64,000 nt of DNA from assembly GCA_027489175.1 (NCBI GenBank), contig JAIYAE010000018.1, positions 16,394 to 80,393 of the forward strand. Reading direction: 5' to 3'. Positions within the stretch are counted from its first letter, which is position 1. Every line of letters begins with the position of its first letter. Under the pieces are notes generated by a model. It saw nothing but the letters and a program-made list of their open reading frames with translations, was not told where the DNA came from and did not search any database. Of this stretch, positions 53,595 to 62,488 are shown one piece after another. The translations under genes and the position numbers were made by a program. The stretch comes from Rhodobacter sp. (lineage in GTDB: Bacteria > Pseudomonadota > Alphaproteobacteria > Rhodobacterales > Rhodobacteraceae).

Positions 53595-53697
53595 CCTTCA
53601 GTGCATCCTTGCACAGATGACCCCCGCATTTGCGCCTTGGCGGGCGGGCCGGTTCGCCCCATCTTCATCCCAACCGAATTTCAGTTGGAGAGACCCG

Positions 53698-54609
53698 ATG
53701 TCCATCCGTCCCGTGATCGAGACCCGCCGCGCGCAGCCGCATCTGGAAGGTGCGGGTGTTCATCTGCATCGTGCCTTTGGCGGCGCTGACCCGCTGGCCG
53801 AAGACCCGTTCCTGCTGTTTGACGATTTCCGGGGCGACCGTCCGCGCGACTATATGGCCGGCTTCCCCTGGCACCCGCATCGGGGGATCGAGACGATCAC
53901 CTATGTCCTTGCAGGCACGGTTGAGCATGGCGACAGCCTTGGCAACCGCGGTATCCTTGGGCCGGGATCGCTGCAGCTGATGACCGCTGGCCGGGGTATC
54001 CTGCATCAGGAGATGCCGAAGGGCGATGCCATGGGCCGGATGCACGGGTTCCAGCTGTGGGGCAACCTGCCCAAGGCGCTGAAAATGACCGACCCGCGCT
54101 ATCAGGACATTCCCGGGGTGGAGCTGCCAGAGCGGTTTGAGGATGACGGCACCTCCATCCGTGTGGTGATCGGTGACTATCGCGGCGTGAAAAGCCCGGT
54201 GGAGGGGATTGCGGCCGACCCGCAATACCTTGACGTCTTCGTAGCCCCGGGCAAGCGCAAGACCTTCCAGATCGACACCCGCCGCCGGGCCTTTGCCTAT
54301 GTCTTTGACGGGGCAGGCAACTTCCGCGATGCCGCGCGGCCGGAAGGCGTGCTTTTGGAAAAGGAAGTGGCGGGGCAAGAGGTCAATATCCGCGACCTGT
54401 CGGGCAACCGGACGCTGGTGCGGTTTGGCGCGGGGGATGAGGTGACGGTGACGGCGGGGCCGGACGGGGTGCGGTTCCTGTTGATCAGTGGCGCGCCGAT
54501 CGAAGAGCCGGTCGCCTGGGCCGGGCCGATCGTGATGAACACCGAAGCGGAACTGCGGCAGGCCTTTGCGGAACTGCGCAACGGGACCTTCATCAAGCCG
54601 GCCCATTAA
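53698..54609 (+). CDS. Pirin family protein
   Basis: A 303-residue bicupin. The N-terminal cupin has metal-ligand histidines in FPWHPHRGIETITYVLAGTVEH and GILHQEMP; the C-terminal cupin is degenerate (VFVAPGKRKTFQI, VRFGAGDEVTV). Bacterial pirins include quercetin dioxygenases and metabolic regulators; the role here is unknown. TTGGAGAG precedes ATG 53698; the open frame before it belongs to the upstream gene's shadow. Confidence 0.9.
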   Translation: MSIRPVIETRRAQPHLEGAGVHLHRAFGGADPLAEDPFLLFDDFRGDRPRDYMAGFPWHPHRGIETITYVLAGTVEHGDSLGNRGILGPGSLQLMTAGRGILHQEMPKGDAMGRMHGFQLWGNLPKALKMTDPRYQDIPGVELPERFEDDGTSIRVVIGDYRGVKSPVEGIAADPQYLDVFVAPGKRKTFQIDTRRRAFAYVFDGAGNFRDAARPEGVLLEKEVAGQEVNIRDLSGNRTLVRFGAGDEVTVTAGPDGVRFLLISGAPIEEPVAWAGPIVMNTEAELRQAFAELRNGTFIKPAH

Positions 54610-54705
54610 CGGCCACTTGCACCGCATGATTGACGCAAGCGCAGCGGCGCGGCACTAAGGGTCGCGCCGCTGGTCGTTTGGCGGGGTGCAGGCAGGGGTG
54701 GGTGG

Positions 54706-55449
54706 ATGTATCTGAGGCCAAAGGGCACGCGCTATCACAACTTCCTGACCGGGCTGCACACCGCGATGCTGTTCGACTGGTATCTGGAAATCGGCTGCCG
54801 CAACGGGGCCTCTTTCGCGCCGGTGCGCAGCAAGACGATTGCGGTGGACCCGTTCTTCCGGGTCGACATCAATGTCATCGGCCAGAAGCCCGCGCTGCAT
54901 GTCTTTCAGGCGACAAGCGATGATTTCTTTGCTGGCGGGTTTCTTCAGAAGAACGGCATCCGGCTGGGAGCGAGCTTTCTGGACGGGATGCACCTCTTTG
55001 AATACCTTTTGCGCGATTTCATCGGGACTGAGGCGGCAAGCGACCCCAAGGGCGTGATCATGATGCATGATCTGGTGCCGCATAACCTGTCGATGACGAC
55101 GCGGAACCTGCAGGGCATCAGGGGGGCCTGGACTGGGGATGTGTGGAAGCTGTTGCCGATCCTGCAGCGCTGGCGGCCGGACCTGACGCTGACCATGCTG
55201 AACCTGCGGCCGACGGGGGTCTTGTGCGCCTCAAACCTGTCACCCGGCAACACGGTGCTGCAGGACAATTACGACGACATCGTTGCCGAATTCATGGCCC
55301 CGGATATCGAGACTTACGGGGTCGAGAAATACTTTGCCAGTTTCGAATACACCGACGCCGTGGCGATGATGGAGGCGGGGTTTCCCATGTTCCAGGGCGT
55401 GGCACTGGACCCCGCCAACGCGTTGGTGCCCCGGAAGTTGAGCACCTGA
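54706..55449 (+). CDS. Class I SAM-dependent methyltransferase-like protein
   Basis: A 247-residue soluble protein. LFDWYLEIGCRNGASFAPVRSKTIAVDPFF is a motif I-type SAM site followed by the acidic residue of motif II, and LGASFLDGMHLFEYLLRDF then HD (MMHDLVPHN) resemble the Methyltransf_24 group, which modifies cell-surface glycans or O-methylates small molecules. Acceptor unknown. The glycosyltransferase cassette 2 kb away may be related, but it is on the other strand. Confidence 0.7.
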   Translation: MYLRPKGTRYHNFLTGLHTAMLFDWYLEIGCRNGASFAPVRSKTIAVDPFFRVDINVIGQKPALHVFQATSDDFFAGGFLQKNGIRLGASFLDGMHLFEYLLRDFIGTEAASDPKGVIMMHDLVPHNLSMTTRNLQGIRGAWTGDVWKLLPILQRWRPDLTLTMLNLRPTGVLCASNLSPGNTVLQDNYDDIVAEFMAPDIETYGVEKYFASFEYTDAVAMMEAGFPMFQGVALDPANALVPRKLST

Positions 55450-55451
55450 GC

Positions 55452-55472
55452 CCGGCCCCTTTTGGGGGCCGG
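55452..55472. terminator. Bidirectional terminator hairpin
   Basis: CCGGCCCC (55452-55459) and GGGGCCGG (55465-55472) enclose a TTTTG loop. It lies between the convergent methyltransferase-like gene and lpd and can serve both. Confidence 0.65.
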
Positions 55473-55479
55473 TTCAGGA

Positions 55480-56868
55480 TCAAGCGTGGATCGCGCCGTC
55501 ACCGCAGGCCAGCGCCGCCTCACGCACGGCTTCGGACCAGGTGGGGTGGGCGTGGCAGGTGAGGGCGAGGTCCTGGGCGGAGGCGCCGAATTCCATCGCG
55601 ACGCAGATCTCGTGGATCAGGTCACCGGCCTGCGGGCCGATGATATGCGCGCCAAGGATGCGGTCGGTGGTGGCGTCGACAAGGATCTTCACGAAACCTT
55701 CGGCCTGGAAGACCGCCTTGGCGCGGGCGTTGCCCATGAAGGGGAATTTCCCGGCCTTGTAGGCGCGGCCTTCGGCTTTCAGTTGTTCCTCGGTCAGGCC
55801 GACATTGGCCACTTCGGGCGTGGTGTAGATGACGCCGGGGATGACGCCGTAGTTCACATGGCCATGCTTGCCGGCCATGATCTCGGCCAAGGCCATGCCT
55901 TCGTCTTCGGCCTTGTGGGCCAGCATGGGGCCGGCGATGGCGTCGCCGATGGCGTAGAGGCCTTTGACGCTGGTCTGGAAATGGTCATCGGTCTTGACGG
56001 TGCCGCGGGGGCCCATCTCGACCCCCAGCCCGTCCAGCCCGAGGCCGGTGGTGTAGGGCTTGCGGCCGGTGGCGACGAGGACGATGTCGGCGTCAAGGCT
56101 GGCCTCAGAGTTGTCCTTTTTCAGCTTGTAGCTGACCGAGGCGCCCTTCTTGGTCTTGGCGACGGACTGGACTGCCGCGCCGAGTATGAACTTCAGGCCC
56201 TGTTTCGTGAGGATGCGCTGGAAGGTCTTGGCAACTTCGGCGTCCATGCCGGGGGTGATGGCGTCAAGGTATTCGACGACGGTCACCTCGGTGCCAAGAC
56301 GGGCGTAGACCGAGCCGAGTTCCAGGCCGATGACGCCCGCGCCGATCACGACCATGGTTTTGGGGATGCGGCCCAAGGTCAGCGCGCCGGTGGAGGTGAC
56401 GATGGTTTCTTCATCCACGGTGACGCCGGGGAGGCTGGAGGCTTCGGACCCAGTGGCGATGACGATGTGTTTGGCGGTGTGGACGTCATCGCCGACCTTG
56501 ACTTTCCCGGTGGCGGGGATGCTGGCCCAACCCTTGATCCAGGTGACCTTGTTCTTCTTCAGAAGAAATTCAATCCCCTTGGTGTTGCCGGTGACGACAT
56601 CGTCCTTGTAGGCCTGCATCTTGGCCCAGTCGACCTTTGGCGCGGCGCCCATCAGACCCATCTTCTCAAAGTTCTCATGGGTTTCGTGCAGCATGTGGGT
56701 GGCGTGCAGCATGGCCTTGGACGGGATGCAACCGACGTTGAGGCAGGTGCCGCCCAAGGTCTCGCGCCCCTCGACCACGGCCACTTTCAGGCCAAGCTGG
56801 GCCGCGCGGATCGCGCAGACATAGCCGCCGGGGCCGGCGCCGATGATGATGGTGTCAAACTCTGCCAT
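55480..56868 (-). CDS. lpd: Dihydrolipoyl dehydrogenase (E3)
   Basis: A 462-residue FAD/NAD disulfide oxidoreductase that reoxidises dihydrolipoyl groups of 2-oxo acid dehydrogenase complexes. The FAD site is [20 protein letters not shown], the redox pair [13 protein letters not shown], the NAD site [21 protein letters not shown], and the C-terminal HAHPTWSE has the catalytic His-Glu. ATG 56868 is used because the residues upstream in the frame lie in a repeat. It follows sucA-sucB on the same strand but is separated by seven genes. Confidence 0.96.
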   Translation of the reverse strand: MAEFDTIIIGAGPGGYVCAIRAAQLGLKVAVVEGRETLGGTCLNVGCIPSKAMLHATHMLHETHENFEKMGLMGAAPKVDWAKMQAYKDDVVTGNTKGIEFLLKKNKVTWIKGWASIPATGKVKVGDDVHTAKHIVIATGSEASSLPGVTVDEETIVTSTGALTLGRIPKTMVVIGAGVIGLELGSVYARLGTEVTVVEYLDAITPGMDAEVAKTFQRILTKQGLKFILGAAVQSVAKTKKGASVSYKLKKDNSEASLDADIVLVATGRKPYTTGLGLDGLGVEMGPRGTVKTDDHFQTSVKGLYAIGDAIAGPMLAHKAEDEGMALAEIMAGKHGHVNYGVIPGVIYTTPEVANVGLTEEQLKAEGRAYKAGKFPFMGNARAKAVFQAEGFVKILVDATTDRILGAHIIGPQAGDLIHEICVAMEFGASAQDLALTCHAHPTWSEAVREAALACGDGAIHA

Positions 56869-56895
56869 GGGATGTTCCTTTGGTCGGGCGGAGGG

Positions 56896-56932
56896 CGGGG
56901 GTTTCACACCCCCGCACCCCCGTGGGATATTT
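56896..56932 (+). repeat. Dispersed hairpin repeat, copy B
   Basis: CGGGGGT-TTCAC-ACCCCCG followed by CACCCCCGTGGGATATTT matches copy A at 38405-38441 with one base change. It lies between the 3' end of the MAPEG gene and the lpd start. Confidence 0.65.
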
Positions 56933-56949
56933 GTGCAAATGTGAAAGGG

Positions 56950-57348
56950 TCAGAGGAGGGCTGCCACGATCATTGTGAGAGTTGCGAAGAAGCCTACCGC
57001 CCAGATCGCGGAACGCCAAGGGCGCCAGCCAAGGGCATAGGCAGGAATGTAAAGGAGACGCGCGCCAAGGTAGGCCCAGGCGGCAGTTTGGGTGACAGCG
57101 GAGGACTGGTTGCCAAGCGTGACCACGACCACCGCAAGGGTGAAGAGGATCAGCGCTTCGAAATGGTTGTTCATCGCGCGTTGCAGGCGGCCGGTGACCA
57201 CCGACATCGCCCGGGACGGCGGGCGGTCGCGCGGGCTGGAGGTGTAGCCGACGCCAAGCTCACGGTTGGCGGGCACGGCGAAGGTGACAAATTGTGCGGC
57301 TTGCAGCAGGCCCGCCAGGGCAAGCACGGTCAGTTCGGGGGTCATCAT
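56950..57348 (-). CDS. MAPEG-family membrane protein
   Basis: A 132-residue protein with four hydrophobic segments. The pattern RLQRAMNNHFEALILFTLAVVVV and WAYLGARLLYIPAYALGW is typical of MAPEG proteins (glutathione-dependent membrane enzymes and relatives). Activity is not established for bacterial members of this type. Two adjacent ATG codons lie at the start; the first is used. The upstream glycosyltransferase stop lies 3 bases away. Confidence 0.85.
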   Translation of the reverse strand: MMTPELTVLALAGLLQAAQFVTFAVPANRELGVGYTSSPRDRPPSRAMSVVTGRLQRAMNNHFEALILFTLAVVVVTLGNQSSAVTQTAAWAYLGARLLYIPAYALGWRPWRSAIWAVGFFATLTMIVAALL

Positions 57349-57351
57349 GCG

Positions 57352-58323
57352 TCAGGGTCTTTCATCGGACAGGGCTTTGGTCCAGCGGCGGATGGTGTCG
57401 GGCACCAGAAGGCGCTGACGGGTGGTCTGGAACCAGGCAAGGCAGGCCGCTTCGGCCGCCGCCACGCCGGGCAGGGCGCGCAGGCGGGCGATCTCGGCCG
57501 CGACCTCATCCCAGCGGCGCAGGATCGTGCGGTCTTGCCGGTCATTGCGGTTGATCCGGCGGTGCCAAGCCGAGTTCAGGTGATACTTGCCGAAGGGCTT
57601 GCCAGTGCCGAAGCCCCGATCGTTCTTCATCAGGAACACATCCGTCGACCGCGTGGCATAGTGGTTGACCACCGCCCCGCCGCGCATGGCCACGTCAACC
57701 GGACGATAGCGCGCGCGCGGCGGGCCAAGAAGATTGCCGGGGCCCAGCGCCTCACCCCCGGCATTGACGGCGAGGGGGGCTTCGATCCGCGGATCGGTCG
57801 GCATGTGTTCCGACGCGTGGTGAAAGGCCGACACGCGGAAGATCGACTTGAATTTCACCAGATCCGGGTTGATCGCGGCTTCACAGGCGGTGAAGGCGGG
57901 CAGGGTCGCGCCAGGCCAGGCACCATGGCCGTTGTCGCCGAAATTGAGCCAGGGGAGGGCGATGGCATGTGCCGCGCCTGCCCGCGCCACGATCTCTTGC
58001 ACGGGGGCGGCGCCGGGGGCGATGTTCAGAAACTCATCACTGTCGAGATGCGCGAGCCAGTCGACGGGCCCGCCCTGCAACCGTGCCAAGACCCGGCGGA
58101 TGCCTTCGTCCTGCGGGGCCTGGTCGCGGCCAAGGGGGTTGGGCAAGTGCTGGACCGCACCACCGGCCTGCAGCGCGTCAAGCAGATGGTCGGTGCCATC
58201 GGTGCAGTCATTGGTGCAGAGGATGATCGGGTCAAAGCCGATCACCCGGTGATAGGCCAGCCATTCCACGACATGGATGCCTTCATTGCGGATGCAGGAC
58301 ATCAGGGCGACGGGCGTGGTCAT
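57352..58323 (-). CDS. Glycosyltransferase family 2-like protein
   Basis: A 323-residue protein. The N-terminus VALMSCIRNEGIHVVEWLAYHRVIGFDPIILCTNDCTDGTDHLL matches the Glyco_tranf_2_4 (DUF23-related) class, and the sugar-nucleotide/metal site is HLDSDEFLNI (DSD). VHSP-type C-terminal sequence ATRSTDVFLMKNDRGFG supports the group. It probably adds sugar to a surface glycan. It overlaps the upstream small protein gene by ATGA. Confidence 0.85.
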   Translation of the reverse strand: MTTPVALMSCIRNEGIHVVEWLAYHRVIGFDPIILCTNDCTDGTDHLLDALQAGGAVQHLPNPLGRDQAPQDEGIRRVLARLQGGPVDWLAHLDSDEFLNIAPGAAPVQEIVARAGAAHAIALPWLNFGDNGHGAWPGATLPAFTACEAAINPDLVKFKSIFRVSAFHHASEHMPTDPRIEAPLAVNAGGEALGPGNLLGPPRARYRPVDVAMRGGAVVNHYATRSTDVFLMKNDRGFGTGKPFGKYHLNSAWHRRINRNDRQDRTILRRWDEVAAEIARLRALPGVAAAEAACLAWFQTTRQRLLVPDTIRRWTKALSDERP

Positions 58324-58778
58324 GGCAGCACCTGCGGCAGGGACTGCGACAGGCGGGTGTAGTCACTGGCGGTCCAGCGCGACAGCCAATCGGGACGATT
58401 GTCGCAGAACTGCCTGACCTCATCAAAAGGGGTGTCTGGCGGTAGAAGCAGGGCGTCCACGGCGGCAGCCCCGGTGAAGGCAGTGATCGCCTCGGCCGGG
58501 ACCTTCCGCGCCGTCATGAGGGCGATGGCTGCTGTGGCATCCTTTTGCCAGCTTTCGACGATCCGGGCATGGGTGTCCGCCTCAAGCGCGGAGCAGGTCA
58601 GGAAGAGCTGCTGATCGGCCAGAGCGCGCGACAGAAGGATATCGGCAGCCGGGGTGCCTGTCGGGATGACCTGCGCTGCCACTGGCTGGGCGACGGTCAG
58701 CACGACTGCGGCCAGCCCGCCTGCGACGGGCCAGCAAGCCCGCCGGGTGCCATGCGTCTGGAAGGGGGCAGCGATCAT
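58320..58778 (-). CDS. Small periplasmic protein of unknown function
   Basis: A 152-residue protein with an N-terminal hydrophobic signal (GGLAAVVLTVAQPVAAQ). The mature part has two cysteines (LTCSAL, QFCDNRP) that could pair, and is mostly helical. No family is recognised. It overlaps both glycosyltransferase genes by four bases (ATGA on each side), so it is made with them. Confidence 0.7.
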   Translation of the reverse strand: MIAAPFQTHGTRRACWPVAGGLAAVVLTVAQPVAAQVIPTGTPAADILLSRALADQQLFLTCSALEADTHARIVESWQKDATAAIALMTARKVPAEAITAFTGAAAVDALLLPPDTPFDEVRQFCDNRPDWLSRWTASDYTRLSQSLPQVLP

Positions 58779-59605
58779 CGGGCGGTCAGGCCTTTCTCAA
58801 CCAGCAGCGCCTGCAGGAATGCGGGGAACGCATGTTGCGCGCACAGCGATGCCAGCGCTTCATAGCTGGTCTTCAGCCGCGCGTCACGGGCAGCCGCATC
58901 GGCAAGGGTCAGGTAATGCGTGCCCTCGAGGAACGGAAGGGCGAGGTCCTCCGAGATCAGGGGTTTGCCGGCAAGGATGGCCTTCAGGATGCGCGGCGCT
59001 TCGGTATAGCGGGCGGGGGCGAAATGGATATTCAGGACGGCGGAGGCCTGTGCGATCTGTTCCCGCAGGGCCGCGCCGAACGTGGCATGGGGCAGGGCCG
59101 CGACGTTGATCCCGTTGCGCTGCAGCTTGGCCAAGCGGCGGGTGCGGCGGGGGTTCATGCCGCCGAAGAACAGGATCGGCCCTTCGGGAGCGGGGTCCAT
59201 CGGCGGCGGGTGGCCGGGAAAGATATGCGGCCCAAGCCGGACGCGGGCGCGCAGATCGGGGGAGAGGGCCTCATACACCTCGGCATTGGCGGGAGAGAGG
59301 TCGAGGACCGCGTCATAGGCCCCAACCTCGGCCTGGACGGTGCTGATATGCCAGCTTTGCCACAGGGGCATGCCGTCGGCGTCAAGGATATGTTCGGTCT
59401 GCAGGCCGAGGCGCAAGACCGGATCGGGGCCGGGGGGCAAAGTAGCGCGCGCGCGGGCCAGATCGGCCGGGCGGTGGAGGCCGACCGAAACCTCGACCGG
59501 ATGGCCAAGGGGGGCGGGCAACGTATCAGCAAGGTCGTGGGCAAAGTCGGTCAGGACCCGGGCGGGGGAAAGGAAGGTCACATCATGGTGGCGAAAGGCG
59601 GCCAT
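58775..59605 (-). CDS. Glycosyltransferase-like protein (GT1/CgeB type)
   Basis: A 276-residue protein with a Rossmann-like C-terminal half: GPILFFGGMNPRRTRRLAKLQRNGINVAAL, then LREQIAQASAVLNIHFAPARYTEAPRILKAILAGKPLISE, the pattern of GT-B enzymes such as the CgeB/YkvP group where E-A-P-R-I contacts the nucleotide sugar. The N-terminal half is less conserved. Start ATG 59605 lacks a strong ribosome site; a TTG at 59644 would add 13 residues. First gene of a three-gene ATGA-coupled cassette. Confidence 0.7.
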   Translation of the reverse strand: MAAFRHHDVTFLSPARVLTDFAHDLADTLPAPLGHPVEVSVGLHRPADLARARATLPPGPDPVLRLGLQTEHILDADGMPLWQSWHISTVQAEVGAYDAVLDLSPANAEVYEALSPDLRARVRLGPHIFPGHPPPMDPAPEGPILFFGGMNPRRTRRLAKLQRNGINVAALPHATFGAALREQIAQASAVLNIHFAPARYTEAPRILKAILAGKPLISEDLALPFLEGTHYLTLADAAARDARLKTSYEALASLCAQHAFPAFLQALLVEKGLTAR

Positions 59606-59722
59606 GCGGGCGGGGTCAGTCTTTACCGGACGCGCGAAGGACAAACCTTACCGGAAGGCCCGCGGCCAGACCCTGGCACCACGCCCTCCCTTGGCCCCGC
59701 GAAGTGTGCGGGGAGGGGCTGT

Positions 59723-60160
59723 TCATGGGCTGGCCTTGCACGGGGTGCCCTGGTGGAAGCGAAGCTGCCAGCGGCCTGACGTGCGGTCCCAGAGCGAGGA
59801 GCGGTTGGCCCATTCGGTGCCGGTGGGGCGGCGGAGTTCGGAGATGTAGGTGACGAGGGCGATCGTGTCGCTGAGGTCGGTGACGGTGAGGGCGTGGAGG
59901 GTGGCTTCGATGGGGTCCCGCTCGCCTTTGGGGAGAAGGTCCTCGCGGGTGTAGCGGCGGCCGGAGCGGCCGAATTCGTGGAAGTCGGGGGCGAAGGTGG
60001 CCTCCATCAGTGCTCGGTCGTGGCGGGTTTCGCTGCGCCAGAGGGTGTGCTCGAGGGCAGTGAGGTCTTGGAGTTCCCGCGGGCGGCCCCCCACCCCCAA
60101 CCCCTCCCCACGTGGGGGAGGGGAGACGCTTTTCGCGGCGGTGGGGGTGGGGTGGGGCAT
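59723..60160 (-). CDS. DUF4440/NTF2-like protein
   Basis: A frame of 145 codons. The core ALEHTLWRSETRHDRALMEATFAPDFHEFGRSGRRYTRE and the end RWQLRFHQGTP fit the DUF4440/SnoaL-like fold of small NTF2-like proteins; function unknown. The first ~28 residues are low-complexity (PTPTAAKSVSPPPRGEGLGVGG) and are encoded by the C/G-rich intergenic repeat at 60084-60150. The true start may therefore be a non-ATG codon nearer residue 30, or the repeat may supply the start. Confidence 0.65.
   Translation of the reverse strand: MPHPTPTAAKSVSPPPRGEGLGVGGRPRELQDLTALEHTLWRSETRHDRALMEATFAPDFHEFGRSGRRYTREDLLPKGERDPIEATLHALTVTDLSDTIALVTYISELRRPTGTEWANRSSLWDRTSGRWQLRFHQGTPCKASP
60084..60150 (+). repeat. C/G-rich intergenic repeat, copy 1
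   Basis: CGGCCCCCCA...CCCCTCCCCACGTGGGGGAGGGG...CTTTTCGCGGCGGTGGGGGTGG recurs at 60576-60636. The last 22 bases are identical in both copies, and a CCCCTCCCCACG/GGGGGAGGGG hairpin is present in each. Confidence 0.6.
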
Positions 60161-60203
60161 GTGGGGTCCGGGGTGGGGGCAGAGGACTGAAGCGGGTCGC
60201 AGT

Positions 60204-60539
60204 CTATCTGGATTTCGCGTTGGGGTCTTTGCTTGGCTTCTTGATTGCGTCGGAGTGTAGCGTCGAATGCCTGTGGCGCCTGATGATAAAAACGACGATG
60301 GGAACCCAGCCGAACGTCGCGATAAACACCAGAAACCATTGGCCGATTGCGTCGCGCCCCAATGCCTTGCCTTCCATTCCCCCTAGCAGGACATAGGCAA
60401 GGGCCACGGCCCAAAGCGCCGTGGAAGCGCGGATCAGAAACCTGTAGCGCAGCGCGGGATCGGTGATTGGAAACTGCGACCCCTTGGCCTCCTGCCTGGA
60501 AATCCACCATTCGGCAAGCCGCTGACCAAGGAGGATCAT
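60204..60539 (-). CDS. Small membrane protein of unknown function
   Basis: A 111-residue protein with two hydrophobic segments (about 40-54, WAVALAYVLLGG, and 67-86, GQWFLVFIATFGWVPIVVFII) and a basic C-terminal tail. ATG 60539 has AAGGG upstream; the longer frame to 60824 overlaps the next gene and is not supported. It is flanked on both sides by direct copies of the C/G-rich repeat (60084-60150 and 60576-60636). Confidence 0.65.
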   Translation of the reverse strand: MILLGQRLAEWWISRQEAKGSQFPITDPALRYRFLIRASTALWAVALAYVLLGGMEGKALGRDAIGQWFLVFIATFGWVPIVVFIIRRHRHSTLHSDAIKKPSKDPNAKSR

Positions 60540-60575
60540 GCCATCACCCTTCTTGACCCGGTGCTGGGAGGAAGA

Positions 60576-60636
60576 CGGCCCCCGAGCCCCTCCCCACGAG
60601 GGGGAAGGGAGGTGCTTTTCGCGGCGGTGGGGGTGG
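60576..60636 (+). repeat. C/G-rich intergenic repeat, copy 2
   Basis: Same orientation as copy 1, 492 bp away. It lies 36 bp upstream of the small membrane protein gene and 12 bp from the stop of the next gene. Confidence 0.6.
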
Positions 60637-60648
60637 TGAGTATGCCGG

Positions 60649-61119
60649 TCACGGGGTAAGTCTCGGAAAATAATCAAATATCCTTTCAACCAGCATGCCG
60701 ATGAGTTCGCTTTGAGCGGCATCACCTGTCTTTCTTGCAGCCGTTGCGAGTGCCTCGCCGATCGTCCTCTTTTCTTTCTCGATAGGAATGTTGAGTGCTG
60801 CAAGTGCCTTAGAGGACAAGACATAGTCGTAACGGAAGCCTGACGTGGGGTCGCTAACCAAAAAACCTTCAGCCTTCATCCAACTGAGCATCAGCTTTGT
60901 ATAATGGTCTTGAAGTGCCTGGTTTTCGGCGAGATATAAGACTTGGAGAGTTTGATAGGACCGCTCTCGTGTTTTGATAGATAATGTTCGACCTTTAGCA
61001 ACTCTCTCAAATTCAGGCCAAAGGTCTCCTGACGACAAAAAGATCGCCGCTGGAAATGAGTCTTGAAGCTTGTTCAGGACGACCCCGAAGAACAACTTGG
61101 CAGTATCTATATTCGACAT
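60649..61119 (-). CDS. Hypothetical protein with low-GC codon usage
   Basis: A 156-residue soluble, largely helical protein without signal or membrane segments (SNIDTAKLFFGVVLNKLQDSFPAAIFLSSGDLWPEF; KLMLSWMKAEGFLVSD; then a C-terminal acidic/leucine-rich helix). No family is recognised; the SWMKAEGFL section looks like a winged-helix arm but this is weak. Its codons (ATA, TTA, AAA, TAT) are clearly more AT-rich than those of its neighbours, suggesting recent acquisition. ATG 61119 follows AAAGG; a TTG at 61140 is possible. Confidence 0.6.
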   Translation of the reverse strand: MSNIDTAKLFFGVVLNKLQDSFPAAIFLSSGDLWPEFERVAKGRTLSIKTRERSYQTLQVLYLAENQALQDHYTKLMLSWMKAEGFLVSDPTSGFRYDYVLSSKALAALNIPIEKEKRTIGEALATAARKTGDAAQSELIGMLVERIFDYFPRLTP

Positions 61120-61181
61120 TCTCGGGCCAACCTTTGGCAACGCTACCGGCCTTCTACGGATCCTTCACTTGAAAGGCGCCG

Positions 61182-61199
61182 GGCGGGTGGCAGCCCGCC
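61182..61199 (-). terminator. Hairpin after sucB
   Basis: GGCGGG (61182-61187) pairs with CCCGCC (61194-61199) around TGGCAG. It lies 13 bp beyond the sucB stop, so it may end the sucAB transcript before the accessory genes. Confidence 0.45.
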
Positions 61200-61212
61200 T
61201 GGCTTTGTCCTC

Positions 61213-62472
61213 TCACAAATCCATCAGCAGCCGACGCGGGTCCTCCAGCGCCTCTTTCACGCGGACAAGGAACGTCACCGCGCCTTTGCCGTCGACGATC
61301 CGGTGGTCGTAGCTGAGGGCGAGGTACATCATCGGGCGGATAACGATCTGGCCGTTTACCACGACCGGGCGGTCTTGGATCTTGTGCATGCCGAGGATGC
61401 CGGACTGCGGGGGGTTGAGGATGGGGGAGGACATCAGGGAGCCGTAGACGCCGCCGTTCGAGATGGTGAAGGAGCCGCCCTGCATCTCGGCCATCGACAG
61501 TTTGCCGTCGCGGGCGCGGAGGCCCAGTTCGGCGATCTTTTTCTCGATGGCGGCAAAGCCCATCTGGTCGGCGTCGCGGACCACGGGGACGACGAGGCCG
61601 TTCGGGGTGCCGACGGCGACGCCCATGTGGACGTAGTTCTTGTAGACCACGTCCTGGCCGTCAATCTCGGCGTTGACCTCGGGGACTTCCTTCAGGGCGT
61701 GGGTGCAGGCCTTGACGAAGAAGGACATGAAGCCAAGCTTGACGCCGTGCTTCTTTTCAAACGCGTCCTTGTATTCGTTGCGCAGGGACATGATGCCGGA
61801 CATGTCGACCTCATTATAGGTCGTCAGCATCGCGGCGGTGTTCTGGGCGTCTTTCAGGCGGCGGGCGATGGTGGCGCGGAGGCGGGTCATCTTCACCCGT
61901 TCCTCACGCGCGGCGTCATCCGCAGGGACCGGCGCGCGGGGGATGGCGGCGGGGGCTGGGGCCGGGGCGGCCGCTGCGGCGGCGGCACCTGCGGCACCGG
62001 CAACCGTGCGCGCCACGTCTTCCTTCATGATCCGGCCATCACGGCCTGTGCCTTGCACGGCGTCGGCCGTAAGGCCCGCTTCGGCCAGGGCTTTCTTGGC
62101 GGAGGGCGCGTTTTCAACGTCGCTGCGCGGGGTCACCTCCTCACTTCCGGCGCCGGGCGAGCCGATGGCGGCGGCGGCGGCGATCTTCGGGTCCTCGGTC
62201 ACCGGGGCGGGGGCAGTGGCCTTTGGTGCGGAGGCGGCGCCTTCGGTTACGATGGCAAGGCGCGCATTGGCGGCTACAGTGGCACCTTCCGGTGCGATGA
62301 TCTCGGCCAGGACACCGGTCACCGGGCTTGGCACCTCAACCGAGACCTTGTCGGTTTCTAGCTCGCACAGCATTTCGTCCTGCTTCACCGCGTCACCGGG
62401 TTTCTTGAACCAGGTGGACACGGTCGCCTCGGACACGGATTCGCCAAGGGCTGGCACCATTACGTCAGTCAT
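61213..62472 (-). CDS. sucB: Dihydrolipoyllysine succinyltransferase, 2-oxoglutarate dehydrogenase E2
   Basis: A 419-residue E2 subunit. Residues 1-75 are the lipoyl domain ([24 protein letters not shown], lipoyl-lysine in [14 protein letters not shown]). After an alanine/proline linker comes the E1/E3-binding domain ([30 protein letters not shown]). The catalytic domain follows a second linker and ends with [16 protein letters not shown], which has the active-site His and Asp. It transfers succinyl groups to CoA in the TCA cycle. sucA lies 16 bp upstream. Confidence 0.97.
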   Translation of the reverse strand: MTDVMVPALGESVSEATVSTWFKKPGDAVKQDEMLCELETDKVSVEVPSPVTGVLAEIIAPEGATVAANARLAIVTEGAASAPKATAPAPVTEDPKIAAAAAIGSPGAGSEEVTPRSDVENAPSAKKALAEAGLTADAVQGTGRDGRIMKEDVARTVAGAAGAAAAAAAPAPAPAAIPRAPVPADDAAREERVKMTRLRATIARRLKDAQNTAAMLTTYNEVDMSGIMSLRNEYKDAFEKKHGVKLGFMSFFVKACTHALKEVPEVNAEIDGQDVVYKNYVHMGVAVGTPNGLVVPVVRDADQMGFAAIEKKIAELGLRARDGKLSMAEMQGGSFTISNGGVYGSLMSSPILNPPQSGILGMHKIQDRPVVVNGQIVIRPMMYLALSYDHRIVDGKGAVTFLVRVKEALEDPRRLLMDL

Positions 62473-62488
62473 TTGAAATCTCCGGTCT

